From Peribacillus frigoritolerans_B (lineage in GTDB: Bacteria > Bacillota > Bacilli > Bacillales > DSM-1321): a DNA stretch of 64,000 bases. Each line of letters opens with the position of its first letter. Within the stretch, counting starts at the first letter, position 1. Shown piece by piece: positions 34,088 to 42,684 of the stretch. The stretch is taken from the NCBI RefSeq assembly GCF_044762665.1, contig NZ_JBIWES010000007.1, positions 124,001-188,000 of the forward strand. The letters are read 5' to 3'. A program made the position numbers and the translations under genes. The notes below the pieces were generated by a model. It saw only the letters and a program-made list of their open reading frames with translations, had not been told where the DNA came from and made no database searches.

Positions 34088-35311
34088 TCAATCTTCTGCA
34101 TACCATTTTTTCAATGTTAGATCAGTCGGCAGCAATATGCTGATGATTCCCAGTAATGGCAGGAATCCCACTAGCTTAATCATGGATTCGATTCCAATTA
34201 TATCTGCAATGGCCCCCAGTGAAACGGATCCAATGGCACCCATTCCAAAGGCTAAACCTACAGTCAAGCCTGCCATCGTACCGACTTTTCCCGGGACTAA
34301 TTCCTGTGCGTATATTACAGTGACGGAAAAACTGCTCATTATAATGAATCCCGCCATCAATAATAAGATAAAAGCGGCTGTAGGAGGTACGAATGGTAAA
34401 AGTGCGGTTATTGGCATGCTGGCAGCGAAAGAAAAGAAAATGATATTTTTACGCCCGAATCTATCAGCAAGCGGTCCTCCGAAAAACGTACCTACAGCAC
34501 CAGCTGCTAAAAAGGCAAATAGGAAATATTGTGCGGCCTTTATCGTGAAAGAATACTGCTCGATTAAGTAAAAACTATAAAAGTTTGTCATGCAAGATAC
34601 ATACCAGGAACGGGCAAAGATTATGAATAAAATCAATACAAGGGCTTTGGCCACTTTATGCGACCGCTCTTTATTGATTATTTTTGCAGCAAGCTTTTTA
34701 GGCTGGAAGTGAACTAATTTTTGGGAATACCACTTGGCAATATACAGCAATAGGATAACGGCCATTAAGGCAACCAGGGCAAACCAGAGTGCACCTTTTT
34801 GACCAAACGGAACAAGTACGATGGCTGTGATGAGTGGGGCAAGTGCCTGCCCGCTATTCCCGCCGACCTGATAAATGGATTGTGCCAGGCCTCTCTTTGG
34901 TCCGCCTGCCATGTAGGCAACCCTGGAGCCTTCCGGATGGAATATGGCCGACCCTAAGCCCATCAAGATGACTGCACCAAGGATAATGGTATAGTTTGGG
35001 GCAATTGCGAGAATGATGACCCCGATTAAAGTACTGGTCAACCCGATGGGCAATGCATATGGAAATGGTTTTTTATCCGTATAGAACCCAACTGCCGGTT
35101 GCAGGAGCGATGAGATGATATTCAGGCAGAATGCAATCATTCCCAGCTGTGTATACGTTAGCGACATTGATTTTTCGAGGATTGGGAACATGGCAGGTAC
35201 GACGGCCTGAAGAGAATCATTCATTAAATGGCATATGCCTATGATCACCATGATTTTAAGAGTCATATCTTGTTTTTGCGGTTTTGTTTTAATGGCAGCG
35301 ATACTTCCCAT
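34088..35311 (-). CDS. MFS transporter, fosmidomycin-resistance (Fsr) family
   Basis: This 407-residue, 12-helix major facilitator carries ICHLMNDSLQAVVPAMFPIL at the N-terminus, VGFYTDKKPFPY in the loop after TM2, FHPEGSRVA and YQVGGNSGQALAP. These are diagnostic of the Fsr group of efflux pumps, although native substrates are not established. The frame is open to 35392; the ATG at 35311 has GAAGG about 10 bases away and gives the usual N-terminal length. It lies 113 bases upstream of the ZIP gene in the same direction. Confidence 0.88.
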   Translation of the reverse strand: MGSIAAIKTKPQKQDMTLKIMVIIGICHLMNDSLQAVVPAMFPILEKSMSLTYTQLGMIAFCLNIISSLLQPAVGFYTDKKPFPYALPIGLTSTLIGVIILAIAPNYTIILGAVILMGLGSAIFHPEGSRVAYMAGGPKRGLAQSIYQVGGNSGQALAPLITAIVLVPFGQKGALWFALVALMAVILLLYIAKWYSQKLVHFQPKKLAAKIINKERSHKVAKALVLILFIIFARSWYVSCMTNFYSFYLIEQYSFTIKAAQYFLFAFLAAGAVGTFFGGPLADRFGRKNIIFFSFAASMPITALLPFVPPTAAFILLLMAGFIIMSSFSVTVIYAQELVPGKVGTMAGLTVGLAFGMGAIGSVSLGAIADIIGIESMIKLVGFLPLLGIISILLPTDLTLKKWYAED

Positions 35312-35438
35312 CTGTATATTTCCTTCTTCCTGATTAAGATTTTTACCTATTCCATAAATAGATTCAAGAAGCATACACCGTATGCATGACACCTATAAAT
35401 AAATCGGAATCGTTACTAGTCTTCATGAAAAATCGAAA

Positions 35439-35462
35439 ACCCTTCAAAGTATTGCTAAGGGT
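35439..35462 (-). terminator. Weak terminator overlapping the kinD stop codon
   Basis: ACCCTT and AAGGGT (six pairs) flank the stop codon region; TTTTC follows on the minus strand. Confidence 0.4.
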
Positions 35463-36951
35463 GGTCTTTTATAAGCGGCAAGCTGATTGTAACGGTTGTA
35501 CCGTTCAGAGGTTTACTTGAAAACTCGATGGTGCCGTTAAAAGATTCAATTATACGTTTACACACGAATAGCCCTAATCCCGTTCCTTCCTTTTTCGATG
35601 TATAGAAGGGATCGAACACCTTCCCTATATCTTTTTCATTCAGTCCTTGACCATTATCGATGATCATGATTTTAGCCCATTCATTTTCATGGTGAATTCG
35701 AATCCTTAACTTTTTCCCATCTTCCATGGCCTCGAAACCGTTTTTGGCAATGTTGAGAATGACTTGTTTGAGTTGGTCCTTTGTACAATGAACCAGGATG
35801 GGCTCCTTTATGATATTCCATTCCACTTCAATATTGAAATGACGTGCTTCTGATTCTATTATTGGTCTCAATTCAGCAATGATACTGCGAATATCATATA
35901 AGGACAAAGTCTGTACCATTGGCTTCCCTAAAATCAAAAATTCACTGACAATACTATTGATCCGTTCAATTTCCTTCATGATGACAGAGTAATAGAACTG
36001 ATCTTGTTCTTCAGGGTGTTTTTCAACCAGTAACTGCACTAGCCCCTTTATGCCGGTAAGTGGGTTTTTTATTTCATGGGCAGTACTGGCAGCCAATGTA
36101 CCGACAAAATCTATTTTTTGGCTTTCGTATAGTAACTTTTGGTTTTTGGCATTCCTGCGAACGATCAGTTCCTCCACGATGATATAGATCATGTGAGTAA
36201 AAAAGAAGGTGAAAAAGACAAGCATTAAAAAAACATTCATGTTATTTGTGTTAATCTTGTCGGGCACTTTGACGGACAGTGTCCAATCGACTTCGGTCAA
36301 AGGAACATCCACCCATGTTGAATGTCCAGTGAATCCCTCGGCATTTACATCTAAAATTCGGGTTTTGTCCTTTGTTTCCAATATAAAGGTATGACCAGGG
36401 CTGAGCATTTTTAATGTTTTTTCCATATGATCCAGCTTGAGATGTGCCAATAAAAACCCTTGCACTTTTTTATCATGATCCAGTATGGGAGCAAAAATGG
36501 AAAAATAATTAAAATCAGCGTTATATAGCTCCTTTGTTCCTGCAACAACTGCTTTTTGAGTTTTTACTGCACGTTCAATATCATTTTGTTCAATTAAATA
36601 GGAATGATGGAAATTCTTATTTGTACCTGAAATGGAAACACCGTCGCGATTTAGCCAATATACTCCGGCATACCTGGAATCTGTATCTTTGATCCAGTTC
36701 ATAAGAAGTTCGGTTTTTTTGTCATCCATATAAAGCACGGAACTGCTAAGGCTAAGCAGCTCAAGGTTTTCCTTCGTTTCCTTTATAACTTGATCTATGT
36801 ATTCCTGATAAACCGTTCCTGCCCATTCTGCTTGTTCCTGTCTTTCTTTTTGAAGGGAACGTTCTAAATGCATCCAATAAATGATTGAGAGAAAAATTAA
36901 TGGTAAAATAACAATAAGTAGATATGTGGTGAATTTATGCCTTGTTTTCAT
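35455..36951 (-). CDS. kinD: Sensor histidine kinase with extracellular Cache-like domain (KinD type)
   Basis: The 498-residue protein has a first membrane helix at about residues 8-28, an extracellular Cache-like sensor (about 30-240; YAGVYWLNRDGVSISG, NYFSIFAPILDHDKK) and a second helix at about 245-270. The HisKA motif STAHEIKNPLTGIKGL carries His292, and an HATPase domain follows (NIAKNGFEAME, DNGQGL, GTGLGLF). KinD of B. subtilis has this layout and length, drives sporulation and biofilm matrix control through Spo0F, and lies divergent to mhqR as here. The frame is open to 37035; ATG at 36951 is preferred, but the Shine-Dalgarno is weak, and a GTG three codons earlier is possible. Confidence 0.85.
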   Translation of the reverse strand: MKTRHKFTTYLLIVILPLIFLSIIYWMHLERSLQKERQEQAEWAGTVYQEYIDQVIKETKENLELLSLSSSVLYMDDKKTELLMNWIKDTDSRYAGVYWLNRDGVSISGTNKNFHHSYLIEQNDIERAVKTQKAVVAGTKELYNADFNYFSIFAPILDHDKKVQGFLLAHLKLDHMEKTLKMLSPGHTFILETKDKTRILDVNAEGFTGHSTWVDVPLTEVDWTLSVKVPDKINTNNMNVFLMLVFFTFFFTHMIYIIVEELIVRRNAKNQKLLYESQKIDFVGTLAASTAHEIKNPLTGIKGLVQLLVEKHPEEQDQFYYSVIMKEIERINSIVSEFLILGKPMVQTLSLYDIRSIIAELRPIIESEARHFNIEVEWNIIKEPILVHCTKDQLKQVILNIAKNGFEAMEDGKKLRIRIHHENEWAKIMIIDNGQGLNEKDIGKVFDPFYTSKKEGTGLGLFVCKRIIESFNGTIEFSSKPLNGTTVTISLPLIKDHP

Positions 36952-37107
36952 GTTTGTCACTACTTTAGCTTTTTTTTCAAGTATATCAAAATGATTGATT
37001 AAACAATAGTGCATACTAACAGGGCAGATTGACAAAAAATTCTTTATGTCATATAATAACTTTTAATTCAAGATATTTTAATTAAAAACTTTTAAGGTTG
37101 TGAAGTT

Positions 37108-37545
37108 ATGGAGAATAATAACATCCAACAGTCTTTGAAACTGTTCATTGTGATGTCTAGAGCTCATCGATCCATTAATGATGTGGTAAATAAACATATA
37201 GCTGAAGAGGGATTGAATCCCACTGAGTTTGCAGTACTGGAATTACTTTATCATAAAGGGGATCAGCCTCTTCAGCAAATAGGCGGAAAAATCCTGCTAG
37301 CTAGCGGCAGCATTACCTATGTCGTGGATAAACTTGAACAGAAGGAATATCTGCAGCGTATAGCATGTAAAGAGGATCGCCGTGTAACCTTTGCAAAAAT
37401 AACGGATAAAGGAAAGGCCTTTATTGAAGGAGTATTTCCAGAGCATGAAAAAAGAATCGATGATATCATGAGTGTACTTACGCAAGATGAAAAGGCCACC
37501 GTGATCGAATTGCTTAAAAAGATTGGGTATTCCGCTCAAAATTAG
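37108..37545 (+). CDS. mhqR: MarR-family repressor, MhqR-like
   Basis: The 145-residue protein has a MarR winged helix (LNPTEFAVLELLYHKGDQPLQQIG, SGSITYVVDKLEQK, DRRVTFAKITDKG). The N-terminus MENNNIQQSLKLF and overall length fit MhqR, which controls resistance to quinones and catechols in B. subtilis. The divergent kinD neighbour agrees with the B. subtilis map. No mhq-type dioxygenase or azoreductase target lies in the window, so the regulon must be elsewhere. AAGG is about 10 bases before the ATG. Confidence 0.82.
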   Translation: MENNNIQQSLKLFIVMSRAHRSINDVVNKHIAEEGLNPTEFAVLELLYHKGDQPLQQIGGKILLASGSITYVVDKLEQKEYLQRIACKEDRRVTFAKITDKGKAFIEGVFPEHEKRIDDIMSVLTQDEKATVIELLKKIGYSAQN

Positions 37546-37551
37546 CTAAAG

Positions 37552-37589
37552 AACCAGCACCAGGATTTGACTACAGGTGCTGGTTTTTT
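37552..37589 (+). terminator. Terminator of mhqR
   Basis: AACCAGCACC (37552-37561) pairs perfectly with GGTGCTGGTT (37576-37585), followed by T residues. Confidence 0.88.
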
Positions 37590-37764
37590 ATGTCTCATAA
37601 AACAGGAATTTGTTTTGGGGACATAAAAAGGTTTTTAATAACGCTGTGGCGAATTAAATTATATTACGATAACCGTGATAATGCTGAAGGTGTCTTGGAA
37701 ACGAACTCGATTGGATAACGTCATAGAGGAAAAAATGTTTTTATATTCGAAAAGGAGCCTGCAT

Positions 37765-39459
37765 ATGAAATTTAATGAGTATGAATACAAACGTCCTGAA
37801 ATGGATGAAATTAAAACCCGGTTCATGAAAGCTTTGGAAAAGTTTACTGATGCTGCAAATGCCGATGCACAAATAAAAGCCATGGAAGAAATAAACGGAA
37901 TTCGAAATTATGTAGGTACGATGTTTAATTTGGTCTATATCCGTCATTCCATTGATACCAATGATGTTTTTTATAAAGCGGAGAATGATTATTTAGATGA
38001 CTTTTCCCCTGAAATGGAAGAATTGACCTCCAAATTTTACAATGAACTCGTTCGCTCGAAATTCCGTAAGAAGCTTGAGGAGAAATGGGGAACTCAACTA
38101 TTTGACTTGGCTGAGGCCCAACTCAAAACTTTTTCGCCCGAAATCATACCACAGCTGCAAAAAGAAAATAAATTATCAAGTGAGTATTCACAATTAATTG
38201 CCTCTGCAAAAATTCACTTTGATGGAAAAGAATTAACACTAGCGCAGCTTCAGCCTTTTATGGAGTCCTCGGACCGTGAGTTAAGGAAAAATGCAAGTGA
38301 GGCATATTACGGTTTCTTTGAAGAAAAGCAGGAGGAATTGGATCGTATATTCGATGAACTTGTCAAGGTGAGGAATGGGATTTCGACAGCGCTAGGTTAT
38401 GGGAATTTCGTGGAACTTGGGTATTATCGAATGACTAGGACTGATTATGATGCTGAAATGGTTGCAGCATTCCGCAAGCAGGTGAAAGAGGAAGTGGTAC
38501 CGCTTGTCACTCGGCTGAAGGATCGGCAGCGGGAACGTCTTGGATTGGAGAACTTGAACTATTATGATGAGAATTTTCATTTCAGAACGGGTAATGCCAT
38601 TCCAAAAGGCGATGCTGAGTGGATCATCGAAAATGGGAAAAGGATGTACCAGGAACTATCTCCTGAAACGAATCAGTTTTTCAACTATATGATTGATAAT
38701 GATTTGATGGACCTTGTGGCGAAGAAAGGAAAAGAAAGCGGTGGCTACTGTACTTTTATAGAAGACTATAAAGCTCCATTCATCTTTTCTAATTTCAACG
38801 GTACTTCCGGGGATATAGATGTTTTGACACATGAGGCAGGTCATGCATTCCAAGTGTATCGCAGCCGTGATCTTGACATTCCTGAGTATTATTGGCCTAC
38901 ATATGAAGCGTGTGAAATCCATTCGATGAGCATGGAATTTTTAACTTGGCCATGGATGGAGCTATTTTTCAAGGAAGATACGGAAAAATATAAGTTTTCC
39001 CATTTAAGCGGTGCCCTCATATTCCTCCCGTATGGGGTAGCTGTTGATGAATTTCAGCATTTTGTCTATGAAAATCCTAATACCTCCCCCATTGAAAGAA
39101 AGAAGGCTTGGCGTAAAATCGAGATGGAATATTTACCGCATCGCGATTATGAAGGAAATGAATTCTTGGAGAATGGCGGGTATTGGCAGCGGCAAAGCCA
39201 TATTTATCAATCACCTTTTTATTATATCGACTATACATTGGCCCAGATTTGTGCTTTCCAATTCTGGAAAAGGTCGACTGAAAAAGATGGATCGGCTTGG
39301 GAGGATTATTTGAATCTGTGCCAACTTGGAGGCAGCAAGTCCTTCCTTGATCTCGTTGAATCTGCGAATCTGAAATCCCCATTTGTTGACGGTACTGTAC
39401 AGTCCGTTGTGAAGGTGATAGACGAATGGCTCTCCACTGTAGATGATAAGGCATTATGA
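37765..39459 (+). CDS. M3-family oligoendopeptidase (PepF/YjcD-like metallopeptidase)
   Basis: A cytoplasmic zinc peptidase of 564 residues that cleaves short peptides. The zinc site is HEAGHAFQ near residue 360, with the third ligand in EACEIHSMSMEF about 25 residues later; the YWQRQSHIYQSPFYYIDY region lines the substrate cleft. The frame extends to 37675, but AAAGGAG lies just before the ATG at 37765. It is monocistronic and is inserted between mhqR and ykvI relative to my recollection of B. subtilis. Confidence 0.92.
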   Translation: MKFNEYEYKRPEMDEIKTRFMKALEKFTDAANADAQIKAMEEINGIRNYVGTMFNLVYIRHSIDTNDVFYKAENDYLDDFSPEMEELTSKFYNELVRSKFRKKLEEKWGTQLFDLAEAQLKTFSPEIIPQLQKENKLSSEYSQLIASAKIHFDGKELTLAQLQPFMESSDRELRKNASEAYYGFFEEKQEELDRIFDELVKVRNGISTALGYGNFVELGYYRMTRTDYDAEMVAAFRKQVKEEVVPLVTRLKDRQRERLGLENLNYYDENFHFRTGNAIPKGDAEWIIENGKRMYQELSPETNQFFNYMIDNDLMDLVAKKGKESGGYCTFIEDYKAPFIFSNFNGTSGDIDVLTHEAGHAFQVYRSRDLDIPEYYWPTYEACEIHSMSMEFLTWPWMELFFKEDTEKYKFSHLSGALIFLPYGVAVDEFQHFVYENPNTSPIERKKAWRKIEMEYLPHRDYEGNEFLENGGYWQRQSHIYQSPFYYIDYTLAQICAFQFWKRSTEKDGSAWEDYLNLCQLGGSKSFLDLVESANLKSPFVDGTVQSVVKVIDEWLSTVDDKAL

Positions 39460-39596
39460 AATATTAGCCTTTAAGATACGAACCGGATTCTTGAAAGGAA
39501 TGGCCTAACTCCGAAAACCAAGATTATAAAAGAAGACTTGGTTATCTTTCATGAACAGTTTTTATTTAGAAAAACCTATTGAATTGATGAAATTTT

Positions 39597-39690
39597 CCAC
39601 ACTCCTGCCGTACCCGAGACCCCACAGCGCTTACTTTGATGAGGCTTGGCAGACAGTCGTCGGAAAGAAAGCGTATTTCTGAAATCATCT
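39597..39690 (+). repeat. GC-rich intergenic repeat, copy B (degraded)
   Basis: CACACTCCTGCCG, GAGACCCCACAG, GAGGCTTGGCAGACAG and GTCGGAAAGAAAG run in the reverse orientation relative to copy A. GGCTTGGCAGACAG is shared with copy C, marking a subfamily. Confidence 0.7.
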
Positions 39691-39719
39691 GGAACTTTTA
39701 TTAATTATTGTAGAGTTTG

Positions 39720-39750
39720 AACGCTTGGGGAGTACTCCAAGCGTTTTTTT
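39720..39750 (+). terminator. Intrinsic terminator after repeat copy B
   Basis: AACGCTTGG (39720-39728) pairs perfectly with CCAAGCGTT (39737-39745), followed by T residues. It lies 260 bases beyond the peptidase stop, as if the repeat had inserted between gene and terminator. Confidence 0.85.
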
Positions 39751-39865
39751 AAATCTTTCATACGTTCGGGATGAAGGGAGTTTCAGACTGCACAATGAGA
39801 GAATGCAACCCAGGAAAAAACAGCCGACGAAAGTAATATTGCTCGGCTTGTCTTAAATGTCTCTT

Positions 39866-39885
39866 CCCTACATATAAATGTAGGG
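39866..39885 (+). promoter_or_regulatory. Leader hairpin adjacent to the ykvI ribosome binding site
   Basis: CCCTACAT (39866-39873) and ATGTAGGG (39878-39885) form a perfect 8-bp stem with an ATAA loop. The Shine-Dalgarno GGAGGGGAG follows immediately, so folding could affect translation. An AGCCGA/TCGGCT stem lies just upstream (39826-39848). Confidence 0.5.
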
Positions 39886-39898
39886 AGGAGGGGAGAGT

Positions 39899-40939
39899 AT
39901 GCTGTCAAGGTGGTCAGGGAGTTTTCAGATTGCAGCGGTTTATGTAGGCACAGTCGTCGGTGCAGGATTTGCAACTGGAAAAGAGATTGTCGAGTTTTTT
40001 ACCCGTTATGGTTTTTATGGCTTTATCGGGATTTTAATAGCAGGTTATATTTTCATTTTCACTGGGACGAAAATCATGCTGATTTCCGCAAGGATCAGAG
40101 CATCTTCTTATGAGGAGTTCAATCAATTTCTTTTTGGCAGGAAAATAGCAGGAATCATCAACTTCTTTTTCCTTATCATGCTGTTAGGGGTGACGGCTGT
40201 CATGATTTCGGGTTCAGGAGCCGTTTTTGAAGAACAACTTGGCGTGCCTAAAAGTATAGGAAGTTGGTCTACGATCATACTGGCATCCTTGGTCCTGATG
40301 ATGGGCATGCGCGGTGTTTTCACTGTGAACTCTTTTGTTGTACCAATCATGATTTGTTTTAGCGTGATCCTTTTTTTCTCGACTTTGGGTAATGGGGATT
40401 TCTTTAAGACCCTTACAAAAGTTCCTGATGAAGTGATCACCGTAAAAATGATTTTGTCACCCTTTGCCTATACAGCCTTTAACCTTGCTTTGGCACAGGC
40501 TGTGCTGGTTCCGGTTGCGTATGAGGTTCGAGATGAAAAAGTCATTAAACATGGTGCAATTCTTGGAGGGATATTCCTGACAATCATTTTATTGACGGGG
40601 CACTTTTCACTTATGACACTTCCTGACGTGAATAGTTTTGAAATTCCTTCAGCAGTTATTATGAGAACGGCGGCCAGTCAGTTGTATTGGATGTTCATTT
40701 TGGTGATATACGGGGAGATATTCACTTCGGTCATCGGAAACATATATGGATTACAGAGGCAAATCAGCAGTTATATTAAATTGCCAGGCATGCTGATCAT
40801 AGCGGTGATTTTTTTAATAGCTTTAATCATTAGTGAATTCGGATATGGAAGGTTACTAGGATATATTTATCCGGTTTTTGGATACATAAGCCTCCTTTTT
40901 TTAGTGCTGGTCTGGAAAAGCAAGGCAGGGAAGGAGTGA
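39899..40939 (+). CDS. ykvI: YkvI-family integral membrane protein
   Basis: A 346-residue protein with about 10 membrane helices and the start AAVYVGTVVGAGFATGKEIVEFF. That glycine-rich first helix resembles the APC/BCCT-like transporter fold; B. subtilis YkvI is uncharacterised. A solute transporter role is likely but unproven. GGAGGGGAG precedes the ATG. A GC-rich stem (40946-40954 with 40964-40972) between this gene and the convergent lipoprotein gene may serve as a weak terminator. Confidence 0.82.
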   Translation: MLSRWSGSFQIAAVYVGTVVGAGFATGKEIVEFFTRYGFYGFIGILIAGYIFIFTGTKIMLISARIRASSYEEFNQFLFGRKIAGIINFFFLIMLLGVTAVMISGSGAVFEEQLGVPKSIGSWSTIILASLVLMMGMRGVFTVNSFVVPIMICFSVILFFSTLGNGDFFKTLTKVPDEVITVKMILSPFAYTAFNLALAQAVLVPVAYEVRDEKVIKHGAILGGIFLTIILLTGHFSLMTLPDVNSFEIPSAVIMRTAASQLYWMFILVIYGEIFTSVIGNIYGLQRQISSYIKLPGMLIIAVIFLIALIISEFGYGRLLGYIYPVFGYISLLFLVLVWKSKAGKE

Positions 40940-40990
40940 TGAAGAACGGGGGGCCTGACCCTAGCCCTCCGTACCAGGGGGAATCAATGA

Positions 40991-41617
40991 TCATCCTATC
41001 ATCAGCGTCTTAGCCATCTCTAGAAAGGCATCCCGGTAATCTCTATCTTTTTTCGTGAACATAGTTAAGCGGACGGGTGCTTTTTCATCCTTGAGCAATA
41101 TGGAAGTGATGACATCATCCCCATTTTCCACTTCAAATCCTGTACCGCTTTCGATATCAAGTGAAGGATCCCTAATCGTTTCTGAAATGCCTTTCAGCTG
41201 GGCTTGAACATTTTTTTCCACCTCATCCCAACTGACATCGGCCTTCAACAATTCGATTCTCATATAAATGGAGTCATCTTCAATCAGGAACACAATATCT
41301 TTTCCTGGTTCTTCGGCACTTAATTTGAATTGTTGCAAAACATAGAGGCTGAACGGTTGATTATCACTTTTTTTTAGGAACGCTGTTTTTTCTTTTGCTT
41401 CCCCGTTAATGTTATACTGCAGGTTTTGCTCCATCAGTCTTATTTTGTTATCGCTTCGGTTATTGCGATTGCCTCTTTGAGAAGTATTCCCTTCGTTCCC
41501 ATCTTCTATTGAATCTTCCTGTGGCTCATCTGCATTTTCGTCTGTAGTCGCACCGCAGCCAGTCAGCAGAAAAGCGGCGAATGTGACACAGCCAATATAA
41601 CGTGTCCAACTAGTCAT
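40991..41617 (-). CDS. Predicted lipoprotein of unknown function
   Basis: The 208-residue protein has a lipoprotein signal with lipobox LTGC (Cys21), then an acidic, Asn-rich linker (residues 22-58) and a globular domain. That domain contains LSAEEPGKDIVFLIEDDSIYMRIELL and LTMFTKKDRDYRDAFLEMAKTL. It should be anchored to the outer face of the membrane. I do not recognise a family with known activity. GAGGGA precedes the ATG. It is monocistronic. Confidence 0.8.
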   Translation of the reverse strand: MTSWTRYIGCVTFAAFLLTGCGATTDENADEPQEDSIEDGNEGNTSQRGNRNNRSDNKIRLMEQNLQYNINGEAKEKTAFLKKSDNQPFSLYVLQQFKLSAEEPGKDIVFLIEDDSIYMRIELLKADVSWDEVEKNVQAQLKGISETIRDPSLDIESGTGFEVENGDDVITSILLKDEKAPVRLTMFTKKDRDYRDAFLEMAKTLMIG

Positions 41618-41811
41618 GTGTTTCCCTCATCTTTCTGATAGAAATTTCAATCTGGATATTCCTGCATCACATACAGGTGCTTTGCCCTTTAATGAATTAG
41701 ACGGCATGAAATGGAAATGGTTACAAAAAGCAGGGAAATCAATTGGGACGATTGCTAAAAAGTGAAAAACGGAATGGTCATCTAGTAACCATCCCGTTTG
41801 AGTACATTGAA

Positions 41812-41985
41812 TTATCCTATGATTTTATAATTTTTATGGTTTACGACGGTTTTTTGTTCAAGTTCCAAATCACGATAATTTTCCATATACGTGACGTCCA
41901 CGATTACTGAGTTCTCGTTCACTTTCTCGACGATTCCTTTTAAGCCTTCTCTAAATTCAATGATATTTCCAACTTCCGCTTTCTT
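41812..41985 (-). CDS. ykvS: YkvS, DUF2187-family small protein
   Basis: The 57-residue protein MKKAEVGNIIEFREGLKGIV followed by ENSVIVDVTYMENYRDLELEQKTVVNHKNYKII matches the DUF2187 (KOW-like) family; YkvS of B. subtilis is nearly the same length. Function is unknown; the fold suggests RNA or ribosome contact. AAAGGATG supports the ATG at 41985 over an ATG at 42018. Confidence 0.85.
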   Translation of the reverse strand, partial: KKAEVGNIIEFREGLKGIVEKVNENSVIVDVTYMENYRDLELEQKTVVNHKNYKIIG

Positions 41986-42018
41986 CATGGTAATCATCCT
42001 TTCCCATTTTGTTTCCAA

Positions 42019-42442
42019 TGATCAAAAAGTAACAATGGAGTAATTGGATTATTCGAACATCTTGCCGTTTAGATTTTGACGTGGGAAGTGCTAGTAAGAG
42101 AAATAGTTATCTCTTATGTCGGTACAGTAAGCTAAACTTTTAAAAGGAGGTACGATTCTTGTAATGGAGCAGCTGTAAAGATATGGCATAATTTGGTATA
42201 TCTTGAAAACGCAGTTATGCGTACCAGTATGTAATTCCCAAGTACAAAAAATGCCAATCATTTTACATTATGATATTTTAATATACAGTTTGCACTATTT
42301 TAAAGCATTCGTAAAGAATAATGTAGTGAGTGGGGCTCAAAAAATTCTGATTTATATTAAGTGGCAAGCTTATGTTAAAATGATAACGGAATTTCTCCTG
42401 TCTGAAAATGATGGAACATTCGATAATTAAGGGGGATAATAT
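42019..42442. other. 424-base gap upstream of the 64-residue protein gene
   Basis: It contains a 75-codon frame at 42203-42430 without a ribosome binding site or recognisable product, judged non-coding. AAAAGGAGG occurs at 42142-42150 but is not followed by a plausible frame. Nothing else seen. Confidence 0.45.
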
Positions 42443-42637
42443 ATGAACGCAGAAGAAGCAAAAGATGTACTCGATAAATTGGCAAATCGGGAAATGGAAG
42501 AATTCCGGATAACAAAAGAAGAATTTTTAGCTTTTCGTGAGGTTCTTGTTAAAAGGGAAGACTTTAAACATTTTCGGGGGAATGCACAACATAACGGTGT
42601 GATAATTTATACGTATTTAGATGAAGCGAGAAGTTGA
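42443..42637 (+). CDS. Conserved 64-residue hypothetical protein
   Basis: A small acidic helical protein: MNAEEAKDVLDKLANREMEE, then EFLAFREVLVKREDFKHFRG and a tail with HNGVIIYTYL. AAGGGGG is correctly placed before the ATG and a strong terminator follows. I recall similar short proteins in other Bacillaceae but no function. Confidence 0.7.
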   Translation: MNAEEAKDVLDKLANREMEEFRITKEEFLAFREVLVKREDFKHFRGNAQHNGVIIYTYLDEARS

Positions 42638-42647
42638 AGGATGTATG

Positions 42648-42681
42648 ATTTGGGGTGGCTCATGATTGAGCCACCCCAAAT
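42648..42681 (+). terminator. Strong bidirectional terminator
   Basis: ATTTGGGGTGGCTCA (42648-42662) and TGAGCCACCCCAAAT (42667-42681) form a perfect 15-bp stem with a TGAT loop, between the convergent 64-residue gene and the sigma-factor gene. Confidence 0.88.
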
Positions 42682-42684
42682 TAT

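Larger units (their letters stand above)
39460..39898. other. Gap with stem-loops between the peptidase and ykvI
   Basis: It contains an AACCAAG/CTTGGTT stem with a 14-base loop (39517-39543), repeat copy B (39597-39690), a strong terminator (39720-39750) and two leader hairpins before ykvI. No gene is seen. Confidence 0.6.

Noticed and set aside
34041..34571. 176-codon plus-strand frame opposite the MFS gene
   Set aside because: Antisense to conserved transmembrane coding sequence; no motif, poor start context.
34088..35311. Acquired fosmidomycin resistance
   Set aside because: The Fsr family match is to chromosomal efflux pumps common in bacilli; no mobile context is seen.
42203..42430. 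75-codon frame before the 64-residue protein gene
   Set aside because: No Shine-Dalgarno, no family resemblance; likely leader or intergenic sequence.
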